NCBI GenBank assembly: GCA_015063195.1
Contig: SUSX01000008.1
Location: forward strand, 1-34,889
DNA length: 34,889 bases
From: Thermoplasmata archaeon
GTDB taxonomy: Archaea > Thermoplasmatota > Thermoplasmata > Methanomassiliicoccales > Methanomethylophilaceae
Reading direction: 5' to 3'
Within the stretch, counting starts at the first letter, position 1; every line of letters starts with the position of its first letter. The position numbers and the translations under genes are program-made. Positions 24,961 to 32,905 of the stretch are shown in pieces. Under the pieces are notes generated by a model. The model was not told the origin of the DNA, made no database searches, and worked only from the letters and a program-made list of their open reading frames with translations.

Positions 24961-26526
24961 TCATTTGGCACCGATTATCACGGACGGCAGATATTTTCTG
25001 ATAGAAGCAGGAATCACATTGGAAATCATAGTCTTCTCATCTTTCCTGACCATAAACATCAGAACGAACAACGAGTATACTCCGAATGTCACTACTGCAA
25101 GAAGGATCAGAGTTAGCCAGGACGGAGTGAATGAAATGAAACTGTCCAATAATGCCAGCAACAGTGTGCATACTGCACACATAACGTAACCGTACATCAA
25201 TGACTTGATGAATGTGAAGTATCCGGACCCTACAATCTTTGACGCGTAGGATATCTTCATCAGAGTCTGAAGAAGTATAGAGACGGACCATGCAGATACG
25301 ATACCCACAAGACCCATATCCAATACAGAGACGAAAATAACGGCCAATATTACATTTACAACACCGAATATCAATGTAAGCAAAGCAACATAGTTCAATT
25401 TCAGGAAAATTATAGGGATACTGTCCAAAATAGGTGCAGAGATGTATGCCAATTCGGCAATATATGCAATTATTATGATTTCAGACAGAAATGTGAATTC
25501 CGAACCCACCCAAACAGTCAACAGTTCCGGCGAAAACACCATTATGAATGCTACGGGGAAGGCAAACAGTACAGAAACAAGACGTAATGCAGTAGAGGAC
25601 ACTTTGACAATCTTGTCACGTTGGTTGTTCGTATAGAACTTATACATTATCGGTTCAATGGCTACTACAACTGAGATACATGCCGTACTTACCATAGAGA
25701 TTAACGAGACCACGATTGCAAAACTTCCCTCGGCCTCCGAACCTATCAGAATGTTGGAAAGAATCAGAGACATCTGAATGTAAAGTAATGTTCCGACCCT
25801 CATTACGATGGTCCAAACACCGAGTTTTCCCATGTCCTTAAAGATCTTAGGATCATAATCCGAAAATCTGATTTTGATTGACGGACAGAGTTTGAGGGAT
25901 TTGTACGATACTATAGAGAATAGAGCAACTGCAGATACAACGTATGCAATTCCTATATCGATCAAGGAAGGCTCTGTCAGTGCGAACATGGATACGATGA
26001 TTACTACCTGAAGGACAGAATAGACAATTCTTGCAGTGTACAGAATGTACAATCTGTTGTATGCGGAGAATATACTGTTGAAAGATGAGCTGAATGTTAC
26101 TATAGCTGCAGACATCAGAATCAACAGGAACATTATCCTGACTTCCGTTGCAGAATTTCCACTGATATCGAAGATGTATGTGGAAAAATAGGAAAATGCA
26201 ATTATGACAGGGATCAGAATCAGAACATTCCTTCCGATACCAACAAGTGCGGTATTGAAAGTACGTGATATCTCATCAGGGTCGTTTCTCTGAATAGCCA
26301 TTACAGAATATCTGGAGCATGCAGAAACCAATGAATCCGATAATATCAGAATATATGATGAAATGGATGTCGCCAACGGAATTATACCGTAAGTAGCAAC
26401 ACCGAGTGTGTCAATGTAATACGGTACAAGTAATAATCCGATAAGGGCAGTTATCACTGTGCGTGTTACATTTATCACAACATTCAGCGATGTTTTCTCC
26501 CAGAAACTGCCTTTATCCTCAGACAT
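24961..26526 (-). CDS. Wzx-like oligosaccharide flippase (MATE/MVF superfamily)
   Basis: 521 residues with about 12-14 hydrophobic helices and the N-terminal pattern of polysaccharide exporters (SLNVVINVTRTVITALIGLLLVPYYIDTLGVATYGIIPLATSI). Proteins of this type flip lipid-linked glycans across the membrane. It lies upstream of the Alg13/14 pair on the same strand and divergently from LicD. A TATA-like TTATATACAG is centred 26 bases before the ATG, predicting a leaderless transcript. Confidence 0.88.
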   Translation of the reverse strand: MSEDKGSFWEKTSLNVVINVTRTVITALIGLLLVPYYIDTLGVATYGIIPLATSISSYILILSDSLVSACSRYSVMAIQRNDPDEISRTFNTALVGIGRNVLILIPVIIAFSYFSTYIFDISGNSATEVRIMFLLILMSAAIVTFSSSFNSIFSAYNRLYILYTARIVYSVLQVVIIVSMFALTEPSLIDIGIAYVVSAVALFSIVSYKSLKLCPSIKIRFSDYDPKIFKDMGKLGVWTIVMRVGTLLYIQMSLILSNILIGSEAEGSFAIVVSLISMVSTACISVVVAIEPIMYKFYTNNQRDKIVKVSSTALRLVSVLFAFPVAFIMVFSPELLTVWVGSEFTFLSEIIIIAYIAELAYISAPILDSIPIIFLKLNYVALLTLIFGVVNVILAVIFVSVLDMGLVGIVSAWSVSILLQTLMKISYASKIVGSGYFTFIKSLMYGYVMCAVCTLLLALLDSFISFTPSWLTLILLAVVTFGVYSLFVLMFMVRKDEKTMISNVIPASIRKYLPSVIIGAK

Positions 26527-26646
26527 CCTAATTTCAAAATGTCATTTCTGTATATAACAGATAACAGACACAGTTTTCACAATCAAATGAATATACTGAT
26601 ACAAAACGCACCCAATACATTAATAACAGCACCTTGATTGAGATTC
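26527..26646. promoter_or_regulatory. divergent promoter region between flippase and LicD genes
   Basis: For the minus strand, TTATATACAG (centre near 26552) lies 26 bases from the flippase ATG. For the plus strand, CCAATACATTAATAAC (near 26611-26626) lies about 30 bases before the LicD ATG at 26647. The shared region could co-regulate export and decoration; no operator-like repeat is obvious. Confidence 0.4.
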
Positions 26647-27444
26647 ATGAATGAGACTCAGAAGGGACTTCTGGTAATCATGGATTATTTTGACAAAACC
26701 ATGAGAGAAAACGGAATTCCGTACTCATTGGCATATGGAAGTGCCCTCGGAGCAATCAGACATAAGGGATTCATCCCCTGGGATGACGATATGGACGTAT
26801 TCATCTTCAGGGAAGACGTTGAAAGGTTCGTAAAAGCATTTGAGAAAAATAACAACAAATTCTTCCTTCAGAAACCGCTCAGTACAGATTGGCCGTATCT
26901 TTTCTATAAAATCAGGATGAACGGCACTACCGCTATTGAAAAAAAATACATCAACACAAGAATCCACCAGGGACTTTTCATAGATGTATTTGTTCTGGAC
27001 AGCTACCCCGTTTCCAAAATCAGAAAAAAGATGTTTAACACCGTAATGCTAAGCATCAGAGCAATGCAGACATTATGCGATGGAAGAATGGGAAAAAAGA
27101 GTTTTGATCCGATTCTCAAAATGATAATGTTCGGAATTAAGGTACAGAACAAGGTACTGAATATAATTCCTGAAAAGAACTCGAATCTTTCGGCAATAAG
27201 ACTTCCGTGGTACAAAACTACAATCAACATGGATTTCTTCAAAAAGATAGAGGATGTAGAATTTGAAGGCCCGGAACACCTATATTCAATCACGTCGGAA
27301 TATGATGCATTGCTTACTACAATCTATGGAGATTATATGCAACCCCCACCGGTAGAGAAGCGTGTAGGTCAACACATATATGCCCTTGATATGGAAATAG
27401 ATTACAAAGACTGGTTGGCTAAGAACCACAAGAAGAACGTATAA
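26647..27444 (+). CDS. LicD-family phosphotransferase
   Basis: 265 residues. The LicD signature is complete: YSLAYGSALGAIRHKGFIPWDDDMDVFI (about residues 26-54), with the paired Asp residues that bind metal. LicD enzymes move a phospho-alcohol such as phosphocholine from its CDP carrier to a glycan, and relatives in phosphonate clusters are thought to move CMP-activated phosphonates. With no choline genes here and a CTP-activated phosphonate predicted next door, transfer of hydroxyethylphosphonate to the glycan is the likeliest role, by inference. The ORF track begins at a TTG three codons earlier; the ATG at 26647 is preferred. No membrane helix or signal peptide is seen. Confidence 0.87.
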   Translation: MNETQKGLLVIMDYFDKTMRENGIPYSLAYGSALGAIRHKGFIPWDDDMDVFIFREDVERFVKAFEKNNNKFFLQKPLSTDWPYLFYKIRMNGTTAIEKKYINTRIHQGLFIDVFVLDSYPVSKIRKKMFNTVMLSIRAMQTLCDGRMGKKSFDPILKMIMFGIKVQNKVLNIIPEKNSNLSAIRLPWYKTTINMDFFKKIEDVEFEGPEHLYSITSEYDALLTTIYGDYMQPPPVEKRVGQHIYALDMEIDYKDWLAKNHKKNV

Positions 27445-27446
27445 TA

Positions 27447-27471
27447 GTAAAAAAGCAGACTGAGTCTGCTT
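27447..27471 (-). terminator. stem-loop terminator with T tract after EF-1beta
   Basis: On the minus strand AAGCAGAC-TCA-GTCTGCTT (8-bp perfect stem, 3-base loop) is followed at once by a T run (CTTTTTTACTATTAT), just 2 bases after the EF-1beta stop. It lies between the convergent LicD and EF-1beta genes. Read from the plus strand, it is followed only by TGTTTAG, so it mainly serves the minus strand. Confidence 0.6.
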
Positions 27472-27473
27472 GT

Positions 27474-27749
27474 TTAGAGAACTGTGCTCTGTGCACACTC
27501 GACGTTCTCGATTCCTTCGATGTTGCGAAGTGCTTCCTCGAGGTTTCCGCCGACTGAATCATCAGAGTCGTCGATGATGAATCCGACAATGACCTTCTCA
27601 AGTCCGAAAGCAACGGGTGCGATCTTTGTGTCGGGCTCGTTGTATTTTACACCTGCAGGGATAATTGTGGGGACCTTTGCGATGATCGCGTTGAGGTCAA
27701 CCTCTGTGTCTACAGGGTAAAGCTCGTACAATGCGTAGATTTCTCCCAT
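27474..27749 (-). CDS. translation elongation factor EF-1beta
   Basis: Nucleotide exchange factor for aEF-1alpha. The 91-residue length and the ferredoxin-like core with GLEKVIVGFIIDD and a C-terminal NVECAQSTVL are typical of the archaeal protein. The ORF track starts at a GTG three codons earlier; the ATG at 27749 (MGEIYALYELYPVD) has GGGTGG at a good distance and matches the family start. It follows the zinc-ribbon gene after 13 bases, in one operon. Confidence 0.93.
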   Translation of the reverse strand: MGEIYALYELYPVDTEVDLNAIIAKVPTIIPAGVKYNEPDTKIAPVAFGLEKVIVGFIIDDSDDSVGGNLEEALRNIEGIENVECAQSTVL

Positions 27750-27762
27750 ATATTCCACCCGC

Positions 27763-27927
27763 TTATGGTCCGACGAATCCGCAGTTGCTGCACTCGTACT
27801 TTACTCCCTGGTCACGGCACTGGGGGCACCTTCCGATTTCCTCTTTGCCACAGCTGGGGCATTTGAAAACGGTGCTGGCACGTCCCTGAAGCCTAACTCC
27901 GCATGAAGAACAAATTTTATCTGCCAT
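27763..27927 (-). CDS. small zinc-ribbon protein (HVO_2753-like), absent from the ORF track
   Basis: 54 residues, starting MADKICSSCGVRLQG and ending CSNCGFVGP. Four CxxC knuckles (CSSC, CPSC, CPQC, CSNC) would bind two zinc ions. Proteins of this pattern, annotated as zinc-finger or predicted RNA-binding proteins, commonly sit directly before EF-1beta in archaea. A TATA box is centred 25 bases upstream of the ATG, so it starts the operon and its message is probably leaderless. The function is not established beyond a likely link to translation or RNA. Confidence 0.88.
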   Translation of the reverse strand: MADKICSSCGVRLQGRASTVFKCPSCGKEEIGRCPQCRDQGVKYECSNCGFVGP

Positions 27928-27948
27928 ACACGTGCGATTACTTTTCTA

Positions 27949-27956
27949 TTATATAA
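27949..27956 (-). promoter_or_regulatory. TATA box of the zinc-ribbon/EF-1beta operon
   Basis: The minus strand reads CCTTATATAATAG, a near-ideal archaeal TATA element 25 bases before the zinc-ribbon ATG. This spacing supports a leaderless transcript. Confidence 0.6.
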
Positions 27957-28002
27957 GGTAGTCCATTTAAAAGGAACTTCAAAAACATCTAAAAATCAAT
28001 GT

Positions 28003-28031
28003 CTGGCATATCATAGATACTAATGTGCCAG
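28003..28031 (-). terminator. possible terminator after malic enzyme
   Basis: CTGGCA and TGCCAG form a 6-bp stem with a 17-base loop, followed on the minus strand by ATTGATTTTTAGATGTTTTTG. The T-rich stretches downstream of the malic enzyme stop fit archaeal termination. The stem is short, so the hairpin itself may be incidental. Confidence 0.3.
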
Positions 28032-28078
28032 ATGAATAATCATAAGTTAAGAGGTTTGTAAAAGGTTTGGGTTTATGT

Positions 28079-29437
28079 TTACTCGTAAGCCTTCATTGCG
28101 TCAGCGATGTAGCCGTCGTCCATCATCTTGGCAGTGAGTCCTCTTGATCTCTTGATCATGAACTCTGCCCTGTCACGGAGCTCCTGCCTGCTGAGTTTGA
28201 GACGTGCAACACCCTGTGACATTGCCTTCTCTGCAACTGCAACTGCTTCTGAGATGAAGACATCTGTCTCGGACATTGTGGGGATGATGTAGTCTTCGGA
28301 GATTCCTTTCTCCTCTGCGCACCTTGCCAACTCTCTGGCTGCTGCAATACACATCTCATCTGTGATTGTCTTTGCTCTGACATCAAGAACTCCACGGAAG
28401 ATTGCGGGGAATCCCATAGAGTTGTTGACCTGGTTGGGGAAGTCTGAACGTCCGGTTGCGAATACTTTGCATCCGTGCTCTTTTGCTTCCCAAGGCCAAA
28501 TCTCAGGAACAGGATTTGCGGTTGCGAAGATAACAGGATCGTCTGCCATGAGATCGACGTATTCTGCAGGGATTGTTCCGGGTCCGGGCTTGGATGCTGC
28601 GATAACGATATCTGCACCCTTCATTGCTTCCTTGAGTCCTCCGGTCTTTCCTGCTCCGTTGGTCTTCTCACAGAGTTCCCATTTCTGTTTGAACTGTTCC
28701 TGAACATCTGTCCTCTCAAGGTTAAGAATTCCTTTTGAGTCACAGACACACATGTTCTGTGGTTTGAATCCGGTTGCAAGAAGGAGCCTTGCGATTGCAA
28801 TTGATGCTGCACCTGCTCCTACAACGGTAATCTGTGCTTCCTCAAGCTTCTTTCCGACGAGTTTCATTGCGTTGATTGCTCCGGCGACCTCGACGGTTGC
28901 TGTTCCCTGCTGGTCATCGTGCCATACGGGAATCTTACAGTCTCTTCTGAGCTCATCGAGAATGTCGAAACACTTAGGGTTGGAAATATCCTCAAGGTTG
29001 ATACCTCCAAATGAAGGTGCGATGAGCCTTACAGTCTCGATGATTTTCTCGGGATCCTTTGTGTCAAGACAGATAGGAACACAGTCTACTCCTCCGAGAT
29101 ATTTGAAGAGCATTGACTTTCCTTCCATAACAGGCATTGCTGCCTCGGGTCCGATGTCTCCCAATCCGAGAACACGTGTACCGTCTGAAACGACTGCTAC
29201 GGTGTTCCATTTCCATGTGTGTTCGTAAACCTGATCGATGTCTTTTGCAATTGCCTTACAGGGTTCTGCGACTCCGGGTGAATACCAAATTGCAAAATCA
29301 TCGAATGATCTCACACATGCCTTAGGTACAACCTCTACCTTTCCTCCGTAGTATTTGTGAAGGACCATTGCGTCTTTTCCGGGCTGCTGTGCCTTTGCAA
29401 GGCGCTCCTCAACAGTCATTTCCTCGTAACTTGCCAT
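28079..29437 (-). CDS. NAD(P)-dependent malic enzyme
   Basis: Oxidatively decarboxylates malate to pyruvate, or runs in reverse for anaplerosis. 452 residues of the short bacterial/archaeal type: AIWYSPGVAEPCKAI (catalytic Tyr region), VSDGTRVLGLGDIGPEAAMPVMEGKSMLFK (catalytic Lys), IPVWHDDQQGTATVEVAGAINA (metal ligands), VVGAGAASIAIARLLL (nucleotide loop), and ATGRSDFPNQVNNSMGFPAIFRG. No phosphotransacetylase domain is attached. AGAGGA precedes the ATG. Its roughly 50-base leader carries a 19-base palindrome, so it is probably regulated. Confidence 0.95.
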   Translation of the reverse strand: MASYEEMTVEERLAKAQQPGKDAMVLHKYYGGKVEVVPKACVRSFDDFAIWYSPGVAEPCKAIAKDIDQVYEHTWKWNTVAVVSDGTRVLGLGDIGPEAAMPVMEGKSMLFKYLGGVDCVPICLDTKDPEKIIETVRLIAPSFGGINLEDISNPKCFDILDELRRDCKIPVWHDDQQGTATVEVAGAINAMKLVGKKLEEAQITVVGAGAASIAIARLLLATGFKPQNMCVCDSKGILNLERTDVQEQFKQKWELCEKTNGAGKTGGLKEAMKGADIVIAASKPGPGTIPAEYVDLMADDPVIFATANPVPEIWPWEAKEHGCKVFATGRSDFPNQVNNSMGFPAIFRGVLDVRAKTITDEMCIAAARELARCAEEKGISEDYIIPTMSETDVFISEAVAVAEKAMSQGVARLKLSRQELRDRAEFMIKRSRGLTAKMMDDGYIADAMKAYE

Positions 29438-29457
29438 AATATTCCTCTCTTACGATT

Positions 29458-29476
29458 TTCTACGAAATTCGTAGAA
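29458..29476. promoter_or_regulatory. perfect 19-base palindrome in the malic enzyme leader
   Basis: TTCTACGAA-A-TTCGTAGAA has two 9-base arms around one central base. It lies 21 bases upstream of the malic enzyme ATG and, judging from the TATA box, within the first 15-35 transcribed bases. This is a normal place for a repressor-binding site; an RNA hairpin role is less likely because the centre is a single base. Confidence 0.5.
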
Positions 29477-29512
29477 TGTTTTCGAATACCAAAAGCTAAG
29501 AACACACTAACC

Positions 29513-29521
29513 TTATTTATA
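29513..29521. promoter_or_regulatory. shared TATA element between malic enzyme and radical SAM genes
   Basis: TTATTTATA on the plus strand reads TATAAATAA on the minus strand, so one AT-rich box can direct transcription both ways. Plus direction: the radical SAM ATG is about 33 bases away. Minus direction: the malic enzyme ATG is about 80 bases away, leaving a leader of about 54 bases that includes the palindrome. Confidence 0.4.
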
Positions 29522-29549
29522 CCTAACCTATGATTTGCATTTCGAAAAT

Positions 29550-31169
29550 ATGGCTACGATTCACGTTTTAGTCGTCGACGGATACATCGATGACCCTGCA
29601 GCATTGGGTGTACCCCCATACATATCCCCTATGATCAGATCGATTGCAGGCGCAGCCATGGATGCTGGTGCCGATGTGACGTATCTGTCAATAGACCATA
29701 TCAGAAAGGGTGCAGAAATACCCGAAGCAGATGTGTCTGTCGTCCTTTCCGGAAACACAGTCCCCGGCAAATACATCAGATCAATGCCCATGTCTCTTAA
29801 AGAGCTGGATAAATTGTTTCCTAAATTGAAAGGATGGAGACTTATCGGAGGATCTGCAGCAGACTCTGATATTGCAGAAAAGTTTGATTTTGTAATAAAG
29901 AAGGATCTTGCCGCCTCACTTTATGACGGAATGACAGGCAAAGAAGTGGATGAACGCTTCAGAAATTTGGATGAATGGAACAGATGGATGCTCCTCGGAG
30001 CAGATGTTGTGAAACAGCATCAGGATTATCCGTATCCGCTGATAGCTGAAATTGAAACATATCGTGGCTGTCACAGATATGCCAGCGGAGGATGTGCATA
30101 CTGTATCGAGCCATTGAAAGGAAAACCGTTAATGAGATCTCCCGAAGATGTTCTGGCTGAAGCAACAAAACTCAGAGACAACGGAATCAGAAACATACGT
30201 ATTGGAGGTCAAACGTGCATCATATCATACGGTTCCACTGACAGATCTGACCCCCCCAAACCCAATGTTGAGGCTGTCAGGACACTGTTTTACGGCCTCA
30301 GGGACCTGGGATTTGACACGATACATGTCGATAATGCCAATCCGGCAGTCATATCCACATATCCGGACGAATCGGAAGAAATATTGAAAATTATTACAGA
30401 ATGCTGTACTCCAGGAAATGTGCTGGCTCTTGGTATGGAGAGCGCAGATATCAATGTTATAAGAGAGAACAATCTCAACAGTACTCCGGAAATGGTACTC
30501 GATGCGGTACGTATGATTAACAGAATCGGAGGAGACAGAGGGAAAAACGGGATGCCGAATCTCCTTCCCGGACTGAATCTTATTGCAGGATTGGACGGAG
30601 AAACGGCAGCCACATATAGCCAGAACAAAGAATTCCTCAGCAAACTTCTCGATGAGGGCCTAATGGTGCGCCGTATCAACATCAGACAGGTACTGCCTAT
30701 CAGAAAAGAATTCAACGTTAAGGTCAACCCTAACAGATTCAAAAAATTTAAAGAAGAAGTCAGAGAGACCATCGATCATGAAATGCTGAAAAGAATCGTG
30801 CCCGAAGGTACAGTGCTGAAGGATGTTTACATGGAGATTCACGACGGAAACATCACCTTTGGAAGACAGCTGGGATCATATCCGTTATTGGTGGGAGTAC
30901 CATACCGTTTGGAACTTGGAAAAACATACGATATATTCATCACAGATTGGGGAATGAGATCCATTACAGGATATGAATACGGTTTTGACATAAACAATGA
31001 ACCTATGACTTCAGTAGCTTCTCTTCCCGGAATAGGAAAAAAGAGAGCTGCGAAAATCGTAATGGAAAGGCCGTTTTCCGAATTTGAAGAATTATCTAAA
31101 GTAATAGATGATGTCCATGTTTCGGAGAATCTGAAGAGATTTATCTGCATCGAGAGAGGAAAGGAATGA
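29550..31169 (+). CDS. radical SAM protein with C-terminal helix-hairpin-helix (COG1031-like)
   Basis: 539 residues: an N-terminal domain, a radical SAM barrel, and a C-terminal HhH element (VASLPGIGKKRAAKIVMERPFSEFEEL) of the DNA/RNA-binding type. The iron-sulfur cysteines are in YRGCHRYASGGCAYCIEP, giving C-x7-C-x2-C instead of the usual C-x3-C-x2-C; I believe this wide spacing is a feature of the COG1031 archaeal group. GMESAD and NLIAGLDGET are further barrel motifs. The reaction is unknown. The ORF track uses a TTG five codons earlier; the ATG at 29550 (MATIHVLVVDGY) is preferred. Primase large subunit follows on the same strand. Confidence 0.82.
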   Translation: MATIHVLVVDGYIDDPAALGVPPYISPMIRSIAGAAMDAGADVTYLSIDHIRKGAEIPEADVSVVLSGNTVPGKYIRSMPMSLKELDKLFPKLKGWRLIGGSAADSDIAEKFDFVIKKDLAASLYDGMTGKEVDERFRNLDEWNRWMLLGADVVKQHQDYPYPLIAEIETYRGCHRYASGGCAYCIEPLKGKPLMRSPEDVLAEATKLRDNGIRNIRIGGQTCIISYGSTDRSDPPKPNVEAVRTLFYGLRDLGFDTIHVDNANPAVISTYPDESEEILKIITECCTPGNVLALGMESADINVIRENNLNSTPEMVLDAVRMINRIGGDRGKNGMPNLLPGLNLIAGLDGETAATYSQNKEFLSKLLDEGLMVRRINIRQVLPIRKEFNVKVNPNRFKKFKEEVRETIDHEMLKRIVPEGTVLKDVYMEIHDGNITFGRQLGSYPLLVGVPYRLELGKTYDIFITDWGMRSITGYEYGFDINNEPMTSVASLPGIGKKRAAKIVMERPFSEFEELSKVIDDVHVSENLKRFICIERGKE

Positions 31170-31220
31170 CTCCGCCCTCTATAATTAGATAAATAGAGTA
31201 AGCCATATCCGAAATATCAC

Positions 31221-32252
31221 ATGATCGGAATGCTGGAATCCAGATATCCTTTCCTCAGGAGCTCAATGGAAATCGCCTCTCAGAACGGAGCAGACATAGA
31301 CGCTCTGCTGACCTCGCCGTCCTTCGAAGATGCAAGAAAAAGAGGAGTAGAGAGATTAGAATCCGCTCTCAGAGGATCCGAAGTCAATTATGTAGCACAT
31401 TCCACCGATTATGACAGGATTATGGAGATTATGTCATACCCTTATGCAAGAATCCTCGCATCCTGCCTTAATGACAGATATCTCACCAACAGGTATGCCC
31501 TTGCCGAAGCAGTGCATATGAACAGACTCCTAAGCGGAGAGCCCCAGGGAGTTGTTCTGCAGATTGCACATGAACTGGAGGTCAAATCCGTATTGGAGAA
31601 TGAAAAACTTAAGATGCATTTTTCAGACTTCCTCAGATTTACCACAAGGATCAAGAGTTCTGAATGGAAACTCGTGAATCAGGAGATTTACCAGGGATAT
31701 GTCTACCTGACACGTGAAAAATTCGCAAGGGTTCTTCAGAATGCACTCCATGACAGAATTCTTTCAGAATTGCCACTTCCTGTACCTCCCGAATTCAACG
31801 GAATTGTGAACAGAGACTTGGAAACTGTCAGAAACATCATGATGGACTGTAAAAACAAGTATGAAATGAAATACACCGGTGAACTGAAACCTGAGGATCT
31901 GCCTCCGTGTATCCGTACTTTACTCGCCAATGCACAGAACGGTGTCAACCTTGCCCACAGCGGAAGATTTGCATTGGTGTCGTTCCTGCATGCCATAGGT
32001 TTGGATTTGGAACAGATTCTTGCTCTGTTCTCACAGTCCCCTGATTTCGATGAATCGAAGTCGATCTATCAGATCAAACATATCACCGGCGATTTGAACG
32101 GTACGGAAGGATATACGCCGCCTGAATGCTCCACAATGAAAACCCATGGAATCTGTTTCGATCCTGACAACCTCTGCGCAAATGAAAGGATGAACCATCC
32201 TTTGAATTATTTCAGAATTAAGACAAAATCCTATCAGAAAAAGGATGAGTGA
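31221..32252 (+). CDS. priL: DNA primase large subunit PriL
   Basis: Regulatory subunit of the archaeal/eukaryotic primase, needed to start RNA primers at replication forks. 343 residues. Four cysteines expected to hold the 4Fe-4S cluster are visible: C230 (PPCIRT), C303 (PECST), C312 (HGIC) and C319 (NLC), with the conserved GRFALVSFLHAIG between the first and second. A TATA-like CTATAATTAGATAAAT is about 30 bases before the ATG, so it can be expressed apart from the radical SAM gene. A second ATG three codons in is also possible as start. Confidence 0.92.
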   Translation: MIGMLESRYPFLRSSMEIASQNGADIDALLTSPSFEDARKRGVERLESALRGSEVNYVAHSTDYDRIMEIMSYPYARILASCLNDRYLTNRYALAEAVHMNRLLSGEPQGVVLQIAHELEVKSVLENEKLKMHFSDFLRFTTRIKSSEWKLVNQEIYQGYVYLTREKFARVLQNALHDRILSELPLPVPPEFNGIVNRDLETVRNIMMDCKNKYEMKYTGELKPEDLPPCIRTLLANAQNGVNLAHSGRFALVSFLHAIGLDLEQILALFSQSPDFDESKSIYQIKHITGDLNGTEGYTPPECSTMKTHGICFDPDNLCANERMNHPLNYFRIKTKSYQKKDE

Positions 32253-32260
32253 TGGAGAGC

Positions 32261-32905
32261 TTACTGCTCATCCATCTTACTCATGTTTCTCCAGGTAATG
32301 ATTGCTCTCTGGATTGCAGTGAGGTTTCCGACAACTGCGAACCAGATAATCATTATCTCCAACCAGGATACTGAGAATCCTGCGATGTCGAGATATGCAT
32401 ATCCAAATGTACCTGCAACGAACTGTATTACCGGGAACAGAGTAGAGAGTACGACACGGTCTGCACGTCCGAGAAGACCTGCATAAAGTCTGGGTGCTCC
32501 GACGGCCTGCGCCTGTGTACCCATGTAGGATGTGAGAAGCACACCTACCAATGCCAGCATACCCAGGTATGGGTTGCACCATCCGCTGATTGCGACTCCG
32601 CCGATCATGAACATGTCTGCATACCTGTCGAATACATGATCGAGATAGTCACCTTTCTTCGATGCTTTTCCTGAAAGTTTGGCAATCTTACCGTCAAGTG
32701 CATCGAAATATCCTGAAACAATAACAACCAATGCTCCGATAAGAAGGAAAATATCTTTTTCGAAGCTGTAATAGAGGAATACTCCCGAAAGAAGAGCAAG
32801 TATCAGTCCGATCCACGAGATTGTGTTTGGATTCACATTGATCAGTTTCTTGGCTACCGGGGTCAATGCGAAATCGACTCTTGCTCTCTGACCGTCTAAA
32901 ACCAT
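32261..32905 (-). CDS. archaetidylinositol-phosphate synthase-like CDP-alcohol phosphotransferase
   Basis: 214 residues with about six membrane helices. The motif is DALDGKIAKLSGKASKKGDYLDHVFD, with all four Asp residues (Lys replaces the usual Arg in the AR pair). The family makes archaeal phospholipids from CDP-archaeol and an alcohol phosphate, here most probably inositol 1-phosphate. It overlaps the adenylate kinase 6 gene by 10 bases (ATGG inside its last codons), at the end of a four-gene operon. Confidence 0.85.
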   Translation of the reverse strand: MVLDGQRARVDFALTPVAKKLINVNPNTISWIGLILALLSGVFLYYSFEKDIFLLIGALVVIVSGYFDALDGKIAKLSGKASKKGDYLDHVFDRYADMFMIGGVAISGWCNPYLGMLALVGVLLTSYMGTQAQAVGAPRLYAGLLGRADRVVLSTLFPVIQFVAGTFGYAYLDIAGFSVSWLEIMIIWFAVVGNLTAIQRAIITWRNMSKMDEQ

